Positions 45,089 to 54,347 of a stretch of 64,000 bases of DNA are shown piece by piece (positions within the stretch are counted from its first letter, which is position 1; each line of letters starts with the position of its first letter). The DNA lies in NCBI RefSeq assembly GCF_003850565.1, contig NZ_CP027706.1, positions 2,914,001-2,978,000 on the forward strand, given 5' to 3'. Origin of the DNA: Pseudomonas sessilinigenes (GTDB lineage Bacteria > Pseudomonadota > Gammaproteobacteria > Pseudomonadales > Pseudomonadaceae). Both the position numbers and the translations under genes were made by a program. The notes under the pieces are model-generated. The model saw only the letters and a list, made by a program, of their open reading frames with translations. It made no database searches and was not told the origin of the DNA.

Positions 45089-45832
45089 ATGGCTCAACGC
45101 TCAGTTGTACTCGATACCGAAACCACCGGCATGCCGGTGACCGACGGTCACCGGATCATTGAAATCGGTTGCGTCGAGTTGATCGGTCGGCGCCTGACCG
45201 GCCGCCATTTCCACGTTTACCTGCAACCCGATCGCGAGAGCGACGAGGGCGCTATTGGCGTCCACGGCATCACCAACGAATTCCTGGTGGGCAAGCCGCG
45301 CTTCCCCGAAGTGGCCGATGAGTTCTTCGAATTCATCAAGGGTGCGCAGCTGATCATCCACAACGCGGCGTTCGACGTTGGCTTCATCAACAACGAATTC
45401 GCCTTGCTGGGCCAGCATGAGCGGGCCGACATCACCCAGCATTGCAGCATCCTCGATACCTTGCTGATGGCCCGCGAGCGGCACCCGGGCCAGCGCAATA
45501 GCCTCGATGCCTTGTGCAAGCGCTATGGCGTCGACAACTCCGGCCGTGAATTGCACGGCGCCTTGCTCGACTCGGAGATCCTGGCCGACGTCTACCTGAC
45601 CATGACCGGTGGCCAGACCAGCCTGTCCCTGGCGGGTAATGGTGCCGATGGTGGCGCAGGCGATGGGATGCGCGCTTCGGAGATCCGCCGCTTGTCCGCC
45701 GATCGCCAACGCGGCCGGATCATCATGGCCAGCGAGGCGGAGCTGGCCGAGCACCAGGCACGCCTGGAAGCCATCGCCAAGTCCGCCGGCGGCCCGGCAC
45801 TCTGGACCCAGTTGCTCGAAACCCAGCAGTAA
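45089..45832 (+). CDS. dnaQ: DNA polymerase III epsilon subunit (3'-5' proofreading exonuclease)
   Basis: 247 residues. The DEDD exonuclease motifs are clear: Exo I VLDTETTGM near the N-terminus, HGITNEFL, Exo II HNAAFDVGFI, and Exo III HGALLDSEILADVY. The C-terminal ~60 residues form the linker and alpha-binding tail. Epsilon proofreads for the replicative polymerase. It lies 172 bp after the cluster terminator hairpin begins. In other pseudomonads I know, rnhA precedes dnaQ; here the biosynthetic cluster takes that place within the window. A CxAAGTGTG-rich leader precedes the start, and GTGTTAAGAT near 45040 could be part of its promoter. Confidence 0.96.
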   Translation: MAQRSVVLDTETTGMPVTDGHRIIEIGCVELIGRRLTGRHFHVYLQPDRESDEGAIGVHGITNEFLVGKPRFPEVADEFFEFIKGAQLIIHNAAFDVGFINNEFALLGQHERADITQHCSILDTLLMARERHPGQRNSLDALCKRYGVDNSGRELHGALLDSEILADVYLTMTGGQTSLSLAGNGADGGAGDGMRASEIRRLSADRQRGRIIMASEAELAEHQARLEAIAKSAGGPALWTQLLETQQ

Positions 45833-45891
45833 CTATCAGGCTCGCAGCGGTCCTTCGCCCTGTTGCCTAAGGGCCACGGGTTGCTCGCAAG

Positions 45892-45918
45892 GGCGCAGGC
45901 TAGGCAGCGGCCTGCGCC
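45892..45918 (+). terminator. Hairpin after dnaQ, possible terminator
   Basis: Perfect 9-bp arms GGCGCAGGC and GCCTGCGCC with a 9-nt loop, 60 bp after the dnaQ stop, followed by a T-containing but not T-rich stretch. Confidence 0.45.
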
Positions 45919-46044
45919 ATCGTTGTTGTCCCAGTGCGACGTTTTATTACAGGGAGTCCCTGCCTGGGGTGACATGCATGCTTTGCAGCTTCTACCCTGA
46001 GTGGATTGGCGGGGCTCCCCCGTCGCCTCAGGACTTGTTGCCCC

Positions 46045-48300
46045 ATGTATAAAGACCTGCAGTTTCCGATCCTGATCGTGCACCGTGACATCAAGGCCGA
46101 TACGGTCGCGGGGGACCGGGTACGAGGGATCGCCCGGGAACTGGAAAAGGATGGCTTCAGCATCTTTTCCGCAGTGGATTATGCCGAGGGGCGGCTGGTG
46201 GCTTCCACGCACCATGGCCTGGCCTGCATGTTGATCGCCGCCGAGGGCGCTGGGGAGAACACCCACCTGCTGCAAAACATGGTGGAGCTGATTCGTTTGG
46301 CCAGGGTGCGCGCACCGCTGTTGCCGATCTTTGCCCTGGGCGAGCAGGTGACCCTGGAAAACGCCCCGGCCGACGCCATGAGCGAACTCAACCAGTTGCG
46401 CGGCATCCTCTATTTGTTCGAAGACACCGTGCCGTTCCTGGCCCGGCAAGTGGCCCGGGCCGCACGCAATTACCTCGATGGCCTGTTGCCGCCATTCTTC
46501 AGGGCCCTGGTGCAACACACCGCCGACTCCAACTATTCCTGGCATACCCCGGGGCATGGTGGTGGCGTGGCGTATCGCAAGAGTGCGGTGGGGCAGGCGT
46601 TTCATCAGTTCTTCGGCGAGAACACCCTGCGTTCGGACCTGTCGGTGTCGGTGCCGGAACTGGGCTCGCTGCTGGATCACACCGGCCCCCTGGCGGAAGC
46701 CGAGGCCCGCGCCGCGCGCAACTTCGGCGCCGATCACACCTTCTTCGTGATCAATGGCACCTCCACGGCCAACAAGATCGTCTGGCACTCCATGGTCGGT
46801 CGTGACGACCTGGTGCTGGTGGATCGCAACTGCCACAAGTCGATCCTGCATTCGATCATCATGACCGGCGCGATCCCCCTGTACCTGTGTCCGGAGCGCA
46901 ACGAGCTGGGGATCATCGGGCCGATTCCCCTCGAGGAATTCAGCACCGAGTCGATCCAGGCCAAGATCGATGCCAGCCCGCTGACGCGTGGCCGTGCACC
47001 GAAGGTCAAGTTGGCAGTGGTCACCAATTCGACCTACGACGGGCTGTGCTACAACGCCGAGCTGATCAAGCAGAGCCTGGGCAGCAGCGTCGAGGTCCTG
47101 CATTTCGATGAAGCGTGGTACGCCTATGCGGCGTTCCACGAGTTCTTTGCCGGCCGCTATGGCATGGGGACCTCGCGTTCGGCCGACAGTCCGCTGGTGT
47201 TCACCACCCATTCCACCCACAAGCTGCTGGCGGCCTTCAGCCAGGCTTCGATGATCCATGTGCAGGACGGTGGCGCCCGGCAACTGGATCGTGACCGCTT
47301 CAACGAAGCCTTCATGATGCACATCTCCACCTCCCCGCAGTACAGCATTATCGCTTCGCTGGACGTGGCCTCGGCCATGATGGAGGGCCCGGCAGGGCGC
47401 TCGCTGCTACAGGAAATGTTCGACGAGGCCCTGAGCTTCCGCCGTGCTCTGGCCAACCTGCGGCAGAACATCGCCGCCGATGACTGGTGGTTTTCGGTCT
47501 GGCAGCCGGAACGGGTCGAAGGTATCGATCAGGTATGCACGGGCGACTGGTTGCTGGAGGCCGACGGCGAGTGGCATGGCTTTGCCGGCGTCACCGACGA
47601 CTATGTACTGCTCGATCCGATCAAGGTGACGCTGGTGATGCCTGGCCTGACCGCCGGAGGAGCCCTGAGCGAGCATGGGATTCCCGCGGCGGTGGTCAGC
47701 AAGTTCCTGTGGGAGCGTGGGCTGGTGGTGGAGAAGACGGGCCTGTATTCCTTCCTGGTGCTGTTCTCCATGGGCATCACCAAGGGCAAGTGGAGCACCT
47801 TGCTTACCGAGCTTCTGGAGTTCAAGCGCAATTACGACGCCAACGCCAGCCTGGCCAGTTGCCTGCCCAGTGTCGCCAGCCAGGACCCGCAGCGTTACCA
47901 GGGCATGGGGCTGCAGGACCTGTGTGACCAGTTGCATGCCTGTTATCGCAGCAACGCCACGGCCAAGCACCTCAAGCGCATGTACACGGTATTGCCGGAG
48001 GTGGCGATGAAACCTGCCGACGCCTACGACCACCTGGTGCGCGGCGATGTCGAGGCAGTCTCCATCGACCAGTTGCAGGGGCGCATCGCCGCCGTGATGC
48101 TGGTGCCTTACCCGCCAGGCATTCCGTTGATCATGCCCGGCGAGCGCTTCACCGAATCGACCCGCTCGATCATCGACTACCTGGCGTTCGCCCGCGCCTT
48201 CGATAGCAGCTTCCCGGGCTTTGTCGCCGATGTGCACGGTCTGCAACATGAAGAACAAGGCAATGGGCGGCACTACACCGTCGATTGCATCAAGGAGTAA
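46045..48300 (+). CDS. ldcA: Lysine (arginine/ornithine) decarboxylase, LdcA type
   Basis: 751 residues from ATG 46045 (AGGA 11 nt upstream); the further upstream in-frame ATG has no support. An N-terminal receiver-like wing domain (~1-130, ending in FLARQV) is followed by the aspartate-aminotransferase-fold catalytic core (SWHTPGHGGG, INGTSTANKIV, HFDEAWYAY) with the PLP lysine Lys393 in THSTHKLLAAF. Length equals P. aeruginosa LdcA, which lies near dnaQ in that species too. It makes cadaverine (or agmatine/putrescine) in the cytoplasm. The following GNAT gene is 13 bp downstream, so both are probably co-transcribed. Substrate preference between Lys and Arg is not decided here. Confidence 0.9.
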   Translation: MYKDLQFPILIVHRDIKADTVAGDRVRGIARELEKDGFSIFSAVDYAEGRLVASTHHGLACMLIAAEGAGENTHLLQNMVELIRLARVRAPLLPIFALGEQVTLENAPADAMSELNQLRGILYLFEDTVPFLARQVARAARNYLDGLLPPFFRALVQHTADSNYSWHTPGHGGGVAYRKSAVGQAFHQFFGENTLRSDLSVSVPELGSLLDHTGPLAEAEARAARNFGADHTFFVINGTSTANKIVWHSMVGRDDLVLVDRNCHKSILHSIIMTGAIPLYLCPERNELGIIGPIPLEEFSTESIQAKIDASPLTRGRAPKVKLAVVTNSTYDGLCYNAELIKQSLGSSVEVLHFDEAWYAYAAFHEFFAGRYGMGTSRSADSPLVFTTHSTHKLLAAFSQASMIHVQDGGARQLDRDRFNEAFMMHISTSPQYSIIASLDVASAMMEGPAGRSLLQEMFDEALSFRRALANLRQNIAADDWWFSVWQPERVEGIDQVCTGDWLLEADGEWHGFAGVTDDYVLLDPIKVTLVMPGLTAGGALSEHGIPAAVVSKFLWERGLVVEKTGLYSFLVLFSMGITKGKWSTLLTELLEFKRNYDANASLASCLPSVASQDPQRYQGMGLQDLCDQLHACYRSNATAKHLKRMYTVLPEVAMKPADAYDHLVRGDVEAVSIDQLQGRIAAVMLVPYPPGIPLIMPGERFTESTRSIIDYLAFARAFDSSFPGFVADVHGLQHEEQGNGRHYTVDCIKE

Positions 48301-48313
48301 GGAGCCTGCCGTT

Positions 48314-48901
48314 ATGCCGTCCACGGTCAATGTTGGGAAGTCGCGAGTGCAGGTTCGTGTCGCCGATGCAGGGTTCGCGGCCTATATCAATGGCAGTGAC
48401 TTCAGTTTCCAGGTCGATGCCTACGCCGAGGTCGCGCACGGGGTAGCGGTGACCGACTGGCCGCTGTGCCGGATCGCCTCCTATCGCAAGTGCTATGGCA
48501 TCGATCCCGAGGAATTCAGCAGCTATCGCAATGCGCCGGACAGCGAAGTCTTCATGGCTTATCTCGATGGCCAGGCGGTCGGGCACGTGGTGGTCAGTAC
48601 CAACTGGAATGGGTATGGGCATATCGATGAACTGGCGGTCCACGCCCCGGCGCGAGGTCACGGGGTGGCCAGGACACTGCTGGAAGTCGCGCAGTTCTGG
48701 AGTCGCAGGAAGGGTTTGCCGGGGGTGATGCTGGAGACCCAGAACAACAACCTGGGTGCCTGTCGCCTGTATGAACGTTGCGGTTATGTCGTGGGCGGGG
48801 TGGATCGCCTGCGTTATCGCGGTATCGATCCACAGACTCGCGAGGTGGCGATCTTCTGGTACCTGCTGTTCGCCGAAGACCCCGCAGGCAACGCTTCTTA
48901 A
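48314..48901 (+). CDS. GNAT acetyltransferase, streptothricin-acetyltransferase-like
   Basis: 195 residues from ATG 48314 with AAGGAG 9 nt upstream; an upstream in-frame start lies inside ldcA. The acetyl-CoA loop is in VHAPARGHGVARTLLEVA, and the segment GVMLETQNNNLGACRLYERCGYVVGG plus IFWYLLF at the end resembles SatA-type streptothricin acetyltransferases, which acetylate a lysine-type amine. In an operon with a lysine decarboxylase, it may acetylate cadaverine, lysine or a similar amine. Its stop overlaps that of the convergent LysR gene within TTAA (48898-48901). Confidence 0.8.
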   Translation: MPSTVNVGKSRVQVRVADAGFAAYINGSDFSFQVDAYAEVAHGVAVTDWPLCRIASYRKCYGIDPEEFSSYRNAPDSEVFMAYLDGQAVGHVVVSTNWNGYGHIDELAVHAPARGHGVARTLLEVAQFWSRRKGLPGVMLETQNNNLGACRLYERCGYVVGGVDRLRYRGIDPQTREVAIFWYLLFAEDPAGNAS

Positions 48902-49791
48902 CCTGCAAGCAGCGCCGTGGCCTGTTCGCCCAGCAGCTCCATCAGGGCATTGAGCAGGGGCGAGGTTTCGCTGCCCTTGCGGCGCAGGGCATACAGGGTG
49001 ATGCCGATGGGGGGCGATAAAGGGCTGATATCGAGACCCGCGCTCCGAGCGCCGGCGGCCGTGAAGGGATCGACTATCGCCAGGCCTTCGCCGGCTTCCA
49101 CCAGGCTGCGCATCATCTGGTAGGTCTGTACCCGGGTCTGGATCACCGGCCTGGGTCGCAGGTTCTGCAATTTACTGGCCAGGGTCGCGCCCAATGGGTC
49201 CAGGTCCTCCAGGCCGACCATGGCCTGGCCGGCCAGGTCCTGCAGGGACACGTATTTTTGCTTGGCCTGCAGCCAGCCGTGGGGCGCCAGGACGAACAGC
49301 TTGCCCTGGGCCAGGCTCTGGCTGTGAATGTCCGGGTGCTCGGGGTCATGCAGGCTCAGGCCCAGGTCACAGTGGCGCAGCAGCAGGCTGTCGGTGATCT
49401 CACGGGTGTTCTGGCACAGCAGGCTGCACGGCGTATCGACGAAGCGCCGGCGCAAGGCGGCGATGCATTGGGGGAGCAATTGCTGGACCAATGGAGCGGT
49501 ACCAACGATGCGCAAGGGCGGCGCCTGGTGGAACCGCAGGCTGTCGGCCAGGCGTTGCACGGGCTCGAACGCGTCGTAGACCCGGGTAATGGCAACTTGT
49601 AGCTCCAAGGCTTCGCGGGTGGCTTGCAGGCGTCCGCGCACGCTGGCGAACAGCATCAAGCCCAGTTGGCTTTCGGCGTCGCGCAGCAGGGCCTCGACCT
49701 CGGCCACCGAGAGCTGCAGCAACTCGGCGGCGGTACCCAGGTGAGCGGTTTGCAGGAGCGCTTGAATCACTTCGATATGACGTAGACGCAT
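48898..49791 (-). CDS. LysR-family transcriptional regulator
   Basis: 297 residues. The N-terminal winged helix-turn-helix (MRLRHIEVIQALLQTAHLGTAAELL) is recognisable, and residues ~90-297 form the type 2 periplasmic-binding-like effector domain (PLRIVGTAPL, HCDLGLSLHDPEH, GEGLAIVDPF). It lies convergent to ldcA-GNAT. LysR proteins usually control a neighbouring gene; the ldcA pair or the ChrR/ArsB genes are candidates, but the target is unknown. Confidence 0.88.
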   Translation of the reverse strand: MRLRHIEVIQALLQTAHLGTAAELLQLSVAEVEALLRDAESQLGLMLFASVRGRLQATREALELQVAITRVYDAFEPVQRLADSLRFHQAPPLRIVGTAPLVQQLLPQCIAALRRRFVDTPCSLLCQNTREITDSLLLRHCDLGLSLHDPEHPDIHSQSLAQGKLFVLAPHGWLQAKQKYVSLQDLAGQAMVGLEDLDPLGATLASKLQNLRPRPVIQTRVQTYQMMRSLVEAGEGLAIVDPFTAAGARSAGLDISPLSPPIGITLYALRRKGSETSPLLNALMELLGEQATALLAG

Positions 49792-49909
49792 GCTTGAAAT
49801 CCATATCCGGCCGGTCAGGGAAGCAAGCGTCGAATCCTAACCCAAGTCTGCGCCGCGAATCTGTAGTTGATGTCGCAGCGGCCAGGGCTGGGCGAAGAGC
49901 AGGGGAGGG

Positions 49910-50146
49910 TCACTGATTCACTGGCGACTCGGGTTCACGCACCAGGGTTACATCCGCCTGCACCAGCAAGAATTGGTTGTCGTCGAGTTTCTTGACCCGG
50001 TCACCGATGGCCAGGCGGTAGGTGGTGACTGGTTCCGAGCCGGCTTCGCCGTCCGCTGAAGGCATGGATTCCTGGAATTCGTGGACGGAATACACCCGTC
50101 CCTCGGCATCTCTTGCATGGAATTGTCCGACAAGTACTGCTGCCAT
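49910..50146 (-). CDS. Small conserved hypothetical protein
   Basis: 78 residues, MAAVLVGQFHARDAEGRV at the start and a predicted all-beta pattern (YSVHEFQES, TYRLAIGDRVKKLDDNQFLLV). I recognise no enzyme motif. It looks like a small barrel-type protein found in pseudomonads. It is alone, divergent from the flavin reductase gene. Upstream of its ATG (higher coordinates) TAATAAATGG and an AGAGGCTC region could hold the ribosome site. Function unknown. Confidence 0.6.
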   Translation of the reverse strand: MAAVLVGQFHARDAEGRVYSVHEFQESMPSADGEAGSEPVTTYRLAIGDRVKKLDDNQFLLVQADVTLVREPESPVNQ

Positions 50147-50362
50147 TTATTAGAGCCTCTGGAAATAAAACACGCAAAATTCGGTGCTGTAGACCCAGTG
50201 GGAGCGGGGGAAGTTTTGCTCCCGAAAAAAAATATTCTGTTGTGGGCCTGGCTCGGAGTCGATGGCCGCTTCCCGTGCATAAATGCACGGGGTGGGCTAG
50301 CAGATACGACCCCGGCTCATCTATAACTAGCAACTCTCCCAAGCCAATGGTTGGAAACTCCA

Positions 50363-50920
50363 ATGAGCAATGTCTACAAGGTTGCAGTGCTGGTCGGCAG
50401 TCTCAGAAAGCAGTCCCTGAATCGCAAGGTCGCCCTGGCCCTGGCCGACCTGGCACCCGCCAATCTTCAATTGAACATTGTCGAGATAGGCGACCTGGCG
50501 CTCTATGACGAAGACATCGAGCACACCCCGCCGGCCGCCTACGCCAGGTTCCGCCAGCAGATCCGCGAGTCCGATGCGGTGCTGTTCGTGACGCCTGAAT
50601 ACAACCGCTCGGTGCCGGCGGCATTGAAGAATGCCATCGATGTCGGCTCGCGCCCCTATGGCCAGAGCACCTGGAGCGGCAAGCCGGGAGCGGTGATCAG
50701 CGTATCCCCGGGAGCTATCGGCGGCTTCGGGGCCAACCACCACCTGCGCCAGTCCCTGGTGTTCCTCAATGTGCCGTGCATGCAGCAACCCGAGGCCTAT
50801 ATGGGCGGCGCGGGCGCGGCCTTCGATGATGCCGGCAAGTTGTCGGATACCACGCGGCCTTTCCTGCAGAGCTTCATCAACGCCTACGGCCAGTGGGTCG
50901 AACAGCAAAAACGCAGTTGA
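50363..50920 (+). CDS. chrR: NAD(P)H-dependent FMN reductase / chromate-quinone reductase
   Basis: 185 residues from ATG 50363; an alternative start at 50351 would add MSN-preceding residues METP and is less likely. It is a flavodoxin-like protein with the FMN-binding VGSLRKQSLNRKVA and the signature PEYNRSVPAALKNAIDVGSRP. It closely resembles P. putida ChrR, a soluble dimeric flavoenzyme that reduces quinones and chromate and lowers oxidative stress. It is followed after 117 bp by arsB on the same strand. Confidence 0.88.
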   Translation: MSNVYKVAVLVGSLRKQSLNRKVALALADLAPANLQLNIVEIGDLALYDEDIEHTPPAAYARFRQQIRESDAVLFVTPEYNRSVPAALKNAIDVGSRPYGQSTWSGKPGAVISVSPGAIGGFGANHHLRQSLVFLNVPCMQQPEAYMGGAGAAFDDAGKLSDTTRPFLQSFINAYGQWVEQQKRS

Positions 50921-50921
50921 A

Positions 50922-50940
50922 GCCTGGCGTAGCGCCAGGC
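50922..50940 (+). terminator. Small hairpin after chrR
   Basis: Arms GCCTGGCG and CGCCAGGC with a 3-nt loop directly after the stop codon; no T-run. It would separate chrR from arsB only weakly. Confidence 0.35.
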
Positions 50941-51037
50941 CGGCTTCTCGTCGATCCAGGCCTGCCGCTACGCTTTGCCTGGTTGCGCTGCGTTCCCTGG
51001 CGCGCCAGTTCCCGCCATCCATGGTGACTTCCCGAAC

Positions 51038-52321
51038 ATGCTGATTGCCGTGGCGATCTTCCTGCTGACCCTCATCCTGGTGATCTGGCAGCCCCGGGGC
51101 CTGGGCGTGGGTTGGAGTGCCACGATCGGTGCCGGCCTGGCGCTGCTCAGTGGAGTGGTGCACCCCGGCGACATTGCCCTGGTGTGGCAGATCATCTGGA
51201 ATGCCACCGCCACTTTCGTGGCCTTGATCATCATCAGCCTACTGCTGGATGAAGCCGGGTTCTTCGCCTGGGCGGCGCTGCATGTGGCGCGTTGGGGTCA
51301 AGGCCGGGGACGCCGGTTGTTCGCCTGCATGGTCTTGCTGGGGGCCTTGGTTTCGGCGCTGTTCGCCAATGATGGTGCGGCCCTGATCTTGACGCCCATT
51401 GTCATCTCCATGCTCCTGGCCCTGCGCTTTTCCCCGGCCTCGACCCTGGCATTCGTCATGGGTGCGGGCTTTATCGCCGATACCGCGAGCTTGCCGCTGG
51501 TGGTCTCGAATCTGGTGAATATTGTCTGTGCCGATTTCTTCGGCATCGGCTTCAATCGTTATGCCGCGGTAATGCTACCGGTGAACCTGGTGAGCGTCAT
51601 CGCGACCCTGGCGGTGCTGCTGTGGTTTTTTCGTCGGGATATCCCTCAATCCTACGATCCCCGGCAGTTGGCCGATCCTGCAAGCGCCATCCATGACCGT
51701 GCGACGTTCATGGCCGGCTGGTGGGTGTTGCTGATCCTGTTGCTGGGCTGCTTCGCCCTGGAGCCGCTGGGCATTCCCATCAGTGCTATTTGCGCGGTGT
51801 GCGCGGCCCTGTTGCTGATAGTCGCGGCCCGGGGCCACAGGATTTCCACGCGCAAGGTCATCAGGGAGGCGCCCTGGCAGATCGTGATCTTCTCCCTGGG
51901 CATGTACCTGGTGGTGTACGGCCTGCGCAATGCCGGGCTGACCGCGTACCTGGCCGGCTGGCTCGACGGCCTTGCCGCCTCCGGGGTCTGGGGCGCCGCA
52001 CTGGGCAGCGGATTGTTGGCGGCGGGGCTGTCATCGGTGATGAATAACCTGCCCGCGGTGCTGGTCGGCGCCTTGTCCATAGAGGCCAGCCACGCCACGG
52101 GAGTGATCAAGGAAGCGATGGTCTACGCCAATGTGATCGGTAGCGACCTGGGGCCGAAGATCACCCCTATCGGCAGCCTGGCGACCCTGCTCTGGCTGCA
52201 TGTGCTGGAGCGCAAGGGGATTCACATCGGCTGGGGTTATTACCTGCGGGTCGGGATGGTGCTGACACTGCCGGTGTTGCTGGCGACGCTGGCAGCCCTG
52301 GCCTTGCGCCTGACGTGGTGA
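51038..52321 (+). CDS. arsB: Arsenite efflux membrane protein
   Basis: 427 residues from ATG 51038 ([19 protein letters not shown]), matching the usual ArsB start; an in-frame ATG at 50975 adds an unlikely proline-rich lead. About 12 hydrophobic segments, with ArsB hallmarks such as [14 protein letters not shown] and [13 protein letters not shown]. ArsB is an inner-membrane arsenite/antimonite exporter. No arsR or arsC lies beside it, which is unusual, and no clear Shine-Dalgarno site precedes the ATG. Only 16 bp separate its stop from that of the convergent DUF1853 gene. Confidence 0.9.
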   Translation: MLIAVAIFLLTLILVIWQPRGLGVGWSATIGAGLALLSGVVHPGDIALVWQIIWNATATFVALIIISLLLDEAGFFAWAALHVARWGQGRGRRLFACMVLLGALVSALFANDGAALILTPIVISMLLALRFSPASTLAFVMGAGFIADTASLPLVVSNLVNIVCADFFGIGFNRYAAVMLPVNLVSVIATLAVLLWFFRRDIPQSYDPRQLADPASAIHDRATFMAGWWVLLILLLGCFALEPLGIPISAICAVCAALLLIVAARGHRISTRKVIREAPWQIVIFSLGMYLVVYGLRNAGLTAYLAGWLDGLAASGVWGAALGSGLLAAGLSSVMNNLPAVLVGALSIEASHATGVIKEAMVYANVIGSDLGPKITPIGSLATLLWLHVLERKGIHIGWGYYLRVGMVLTLPVLLATLAALALRLTW

Positions 52322-52337
52322 GATCGGCAGCGCTGGC

Positions 52338-53294
52338 CTAAGGCTGCGGTATGGGTGGCAGGTGAGGCCAGAGATTGGACACCAGGAACAGGCGTTCGGC
52401 CTCGACCCAGTCGCCATCGCGCCTTTGTTCCAGGCGCACCAGCAATTGCGCCGGAGCAAGTGGGTCGAGTTCACCCAGCCATTGCTGGAGCTGGGCGCTG
52501 CTCCAGGTGTGCTCGCCAGGGTAGCGGGCCGGGGCCAGCCAGGCCTGGCGGGGCAGGGGCTGCCAGCGCCCCGCCGGACTCTGGGTGATGAAGGCGGGCC
52601 AGTCCCGTTGGTGCAGCCAACGCCCGCGCAGGTGTCCGGGGTGGGCGCCCCGGGGCGGTTCGGCATGGCCCGGCCAGGGGTAGAGCAGGTAACCCCCGAG
52701 CCACAGGGCGGCGTTGAACTGATTGATATCCAGTGCCGCCAGCGCCTCCCGGCTTTCCAATCGCGTGGAAATCGGCAGTTGATGTTCATCCAGATGGGCC
52801 AGCTTGAGGTCCAGCCGATCATGGCAGCCGGGGCCCAGCCATTGGCTGCAATCGGTGCCGTCGCCTTGCTGTGGGCCGAGGTAGAGCTTGATGGCAAGTT
52901 CCAGATGGTGCACCCCGTCGCGGTCGCGCAGCAGCATGTCGAGCTCGCCCAGGGTGTGGCCACCGCGGCGGATCGGCAGGTTGGCCGCCAGCAGCTCGAC
53001 CCCCGGAGCCTGTTGCACGGCAAATTGCCACAGCCGTTCGTAGTACAGGCCCAGGCGTCGGGTCGGGCTGCGGCTGAGCCAGTGTCGCAGGGCGCTACTG
53101 TCCTGGTCTTGTTGCCGTAACCAGTGGACCAGTAAATGCGGTGCCTGCACCCAGTCACTGCCGGCCAGGGGGTGACGCTGGGGCCAGGGCGTGTGGCTGA
53201 GCATCGGCGGCGCGAGGATGACCCAGGCGAGGTCGCGGACTTCAGGCTGGCGCAACTGGCGGGGGAAATCGAGCAAATCCGGAAATGGGAGCAT
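52338..53294 (-). CDS. DUF1853 family protein
   Basis: 318 residues from ATG 53294 ([16 protein letters not shown]). Longer in-frame extensions upstream overlap nadK and are rejected. The protein has the pattern of DUF1853: [19 protein letters not shown] near the start, [30 protein letters not shown] in the middle and a Trp/Pro-rich C-terminal half. The middle E-x-D...E-x-A-I-K pattern resembles a PD-(D/E)XK nuclease-like core, but no activity is known to me. It is divergent from nadK. Confidence 0.8.
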   Translation of the reverse strand: MLPFPDLLDFPRQLRQPEVRDLAWVILAPPMLSHTPWPQRHPLAGSDWVQAPHLLVHWLRQQDQDSSALRHWLSRSPTRRLGLYYERLWQFAVQQAPGVELLAANLPIRRGGHTLGELDMLLRDRDGVHHLELAIKLYLGPQQGDGTDCSQWLGPGCHDRLDLKLAHLDEHQLPISTRLESREALAALDINQFNAALWLGGYLLYPWPGHAEPPRGAHPGHLRGRWLHQRDWPAFITQSPAGRWQPLPRQAWLAPARYPGEHTWSSAQLQQWLGELDPLAPAQLLVRLEQRRDGDWVEAERLFLVSNLWPHLPPIPQP

Positions 53295-53456
53295 GTTGCG
53301 AGCATAGCTGCAAACCCGGTGGCGCTGCGACAAATGCCCGGGTTTCCGGTCGGCGCGGCACTTCGACAGGGCCACAGGGCTGAAAGGATTTTGTCTGCGG
53401 CCGGGTTTCGCCCATAATCCAGCGTTTGGCCTGAACCCGAACCCCGCAGGAGCCCC

Positions 53457-54347
53457 ATGGAGCAATTTCGCAATATCGGCATTATCGGTCGCCTGGGCAG
53501 TTCCCAGGTGCTGGACACCATTCGCCGACTGAAAAAGTTTCTGCTCGAACGCCACCTGCACGTGATCCTCGAGGACACTATCGCCGAAGTGCTGCCAGGC
53601 CACGGCTTGCAGACCTCCTCGCGCAAGCTCTTGGGCGAGGTCTGCGACATGGTCATCGTGGTCGGCGGTGATGGCAGCTTGTTGGGCGCCGCCCGGGCCC
53701 TGGCACGGCACAACACCCCGGTGCTGGGAATCAACCGGGGCAGCCTGGGCTTTCTTACCGACATCCGCCCCGATGAGCTGGAGATCAAGGTCGCCGAAGT
53801 ACTGGATGGCCACTACCTGGTGGAGAACCGCTTCCTGCTGCAGGCCGAGGTGCGCCGGCACGCCGAGGCCATCGGCCAGGGCGATGCACTGAACGACGTA
53901 GTGCTGCACCCGGGCAAGTCGACCCGGATGATCGAGTTCGAGATCTATATCGATGGCCAGTTCGTCTGCAGCCAGAAGGCCGACGGCCTGATCGTCGCTA
54001 CCCCCACCGGCTCCACGGCCTACGCACTGTCTGCCGGCGGCCCGATCATGCATCCCAAGCTCGATGCCATTGTGATCGTGCCGATGTACCCCCATACCTT
54101 GTCCGGAAGGCCGATCGTGGTCGATGGCAACAGTGAGCTGAAAATCGTCGTGTCCAAAGATATGCAGATCTACCCGCAAGTCTCCTGCGACGGGCAGAAC
54201 CATTTCACCTGCGCCCCGGGCGACACCATCACGGTCAGCAAGAAGGCCCAGAAACTGCGCCTGATCCATCCCCTGGACCATAACTATTATGAGGTCTGCC
54301 GGACCAAGCTCGGCTGGGGCAGCCGCCTGGGTGGTGGAGGCGACTGA
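53457..54347 (+). CDS. nadK: NAD kinase
   Basis: 296 residues, the usual size in Pseudomonas. GGDG motif at residues 70-73 ([15 protein letters not shown]), the NE/D-type segment (DALNDVVLH) and [21 protein letters not shown]. It phosphorylates NAD to NADP with ATP in the cytoplasm. The stop codon overlaps the ATG of the phosphoesterase gene (TGATG), so the two are translationally coupled. CCGCAGGAG lies before the start. Confidence 0.95.
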   Translation: MEQFRNIGIIGRLGSSQVLDTIRRLKKFLLERHLHVILEDTIAEVLPGHGLQTSSRKLLGEVCDMVIVVGGDGSLLGAARALARHNTPVLGINRGSLGFLTDIRPDELEIKVAEVLDGHYLVENRFLLQAEVRRHAEAIGQGDALNDVVLHPGKSTRMIEFEIYIDGQFVCSQKADGLIVATPTGSTAYALSAGGPIMHPKLDAIVIVPMYPHTLSGRPIVVDGNSELKIVVSKDMQIYPQVSCDGQNHFTCAPGDTITVSKKAQKLRLIHPLDHNYYEVCRTKLGWGSRLGGGGD

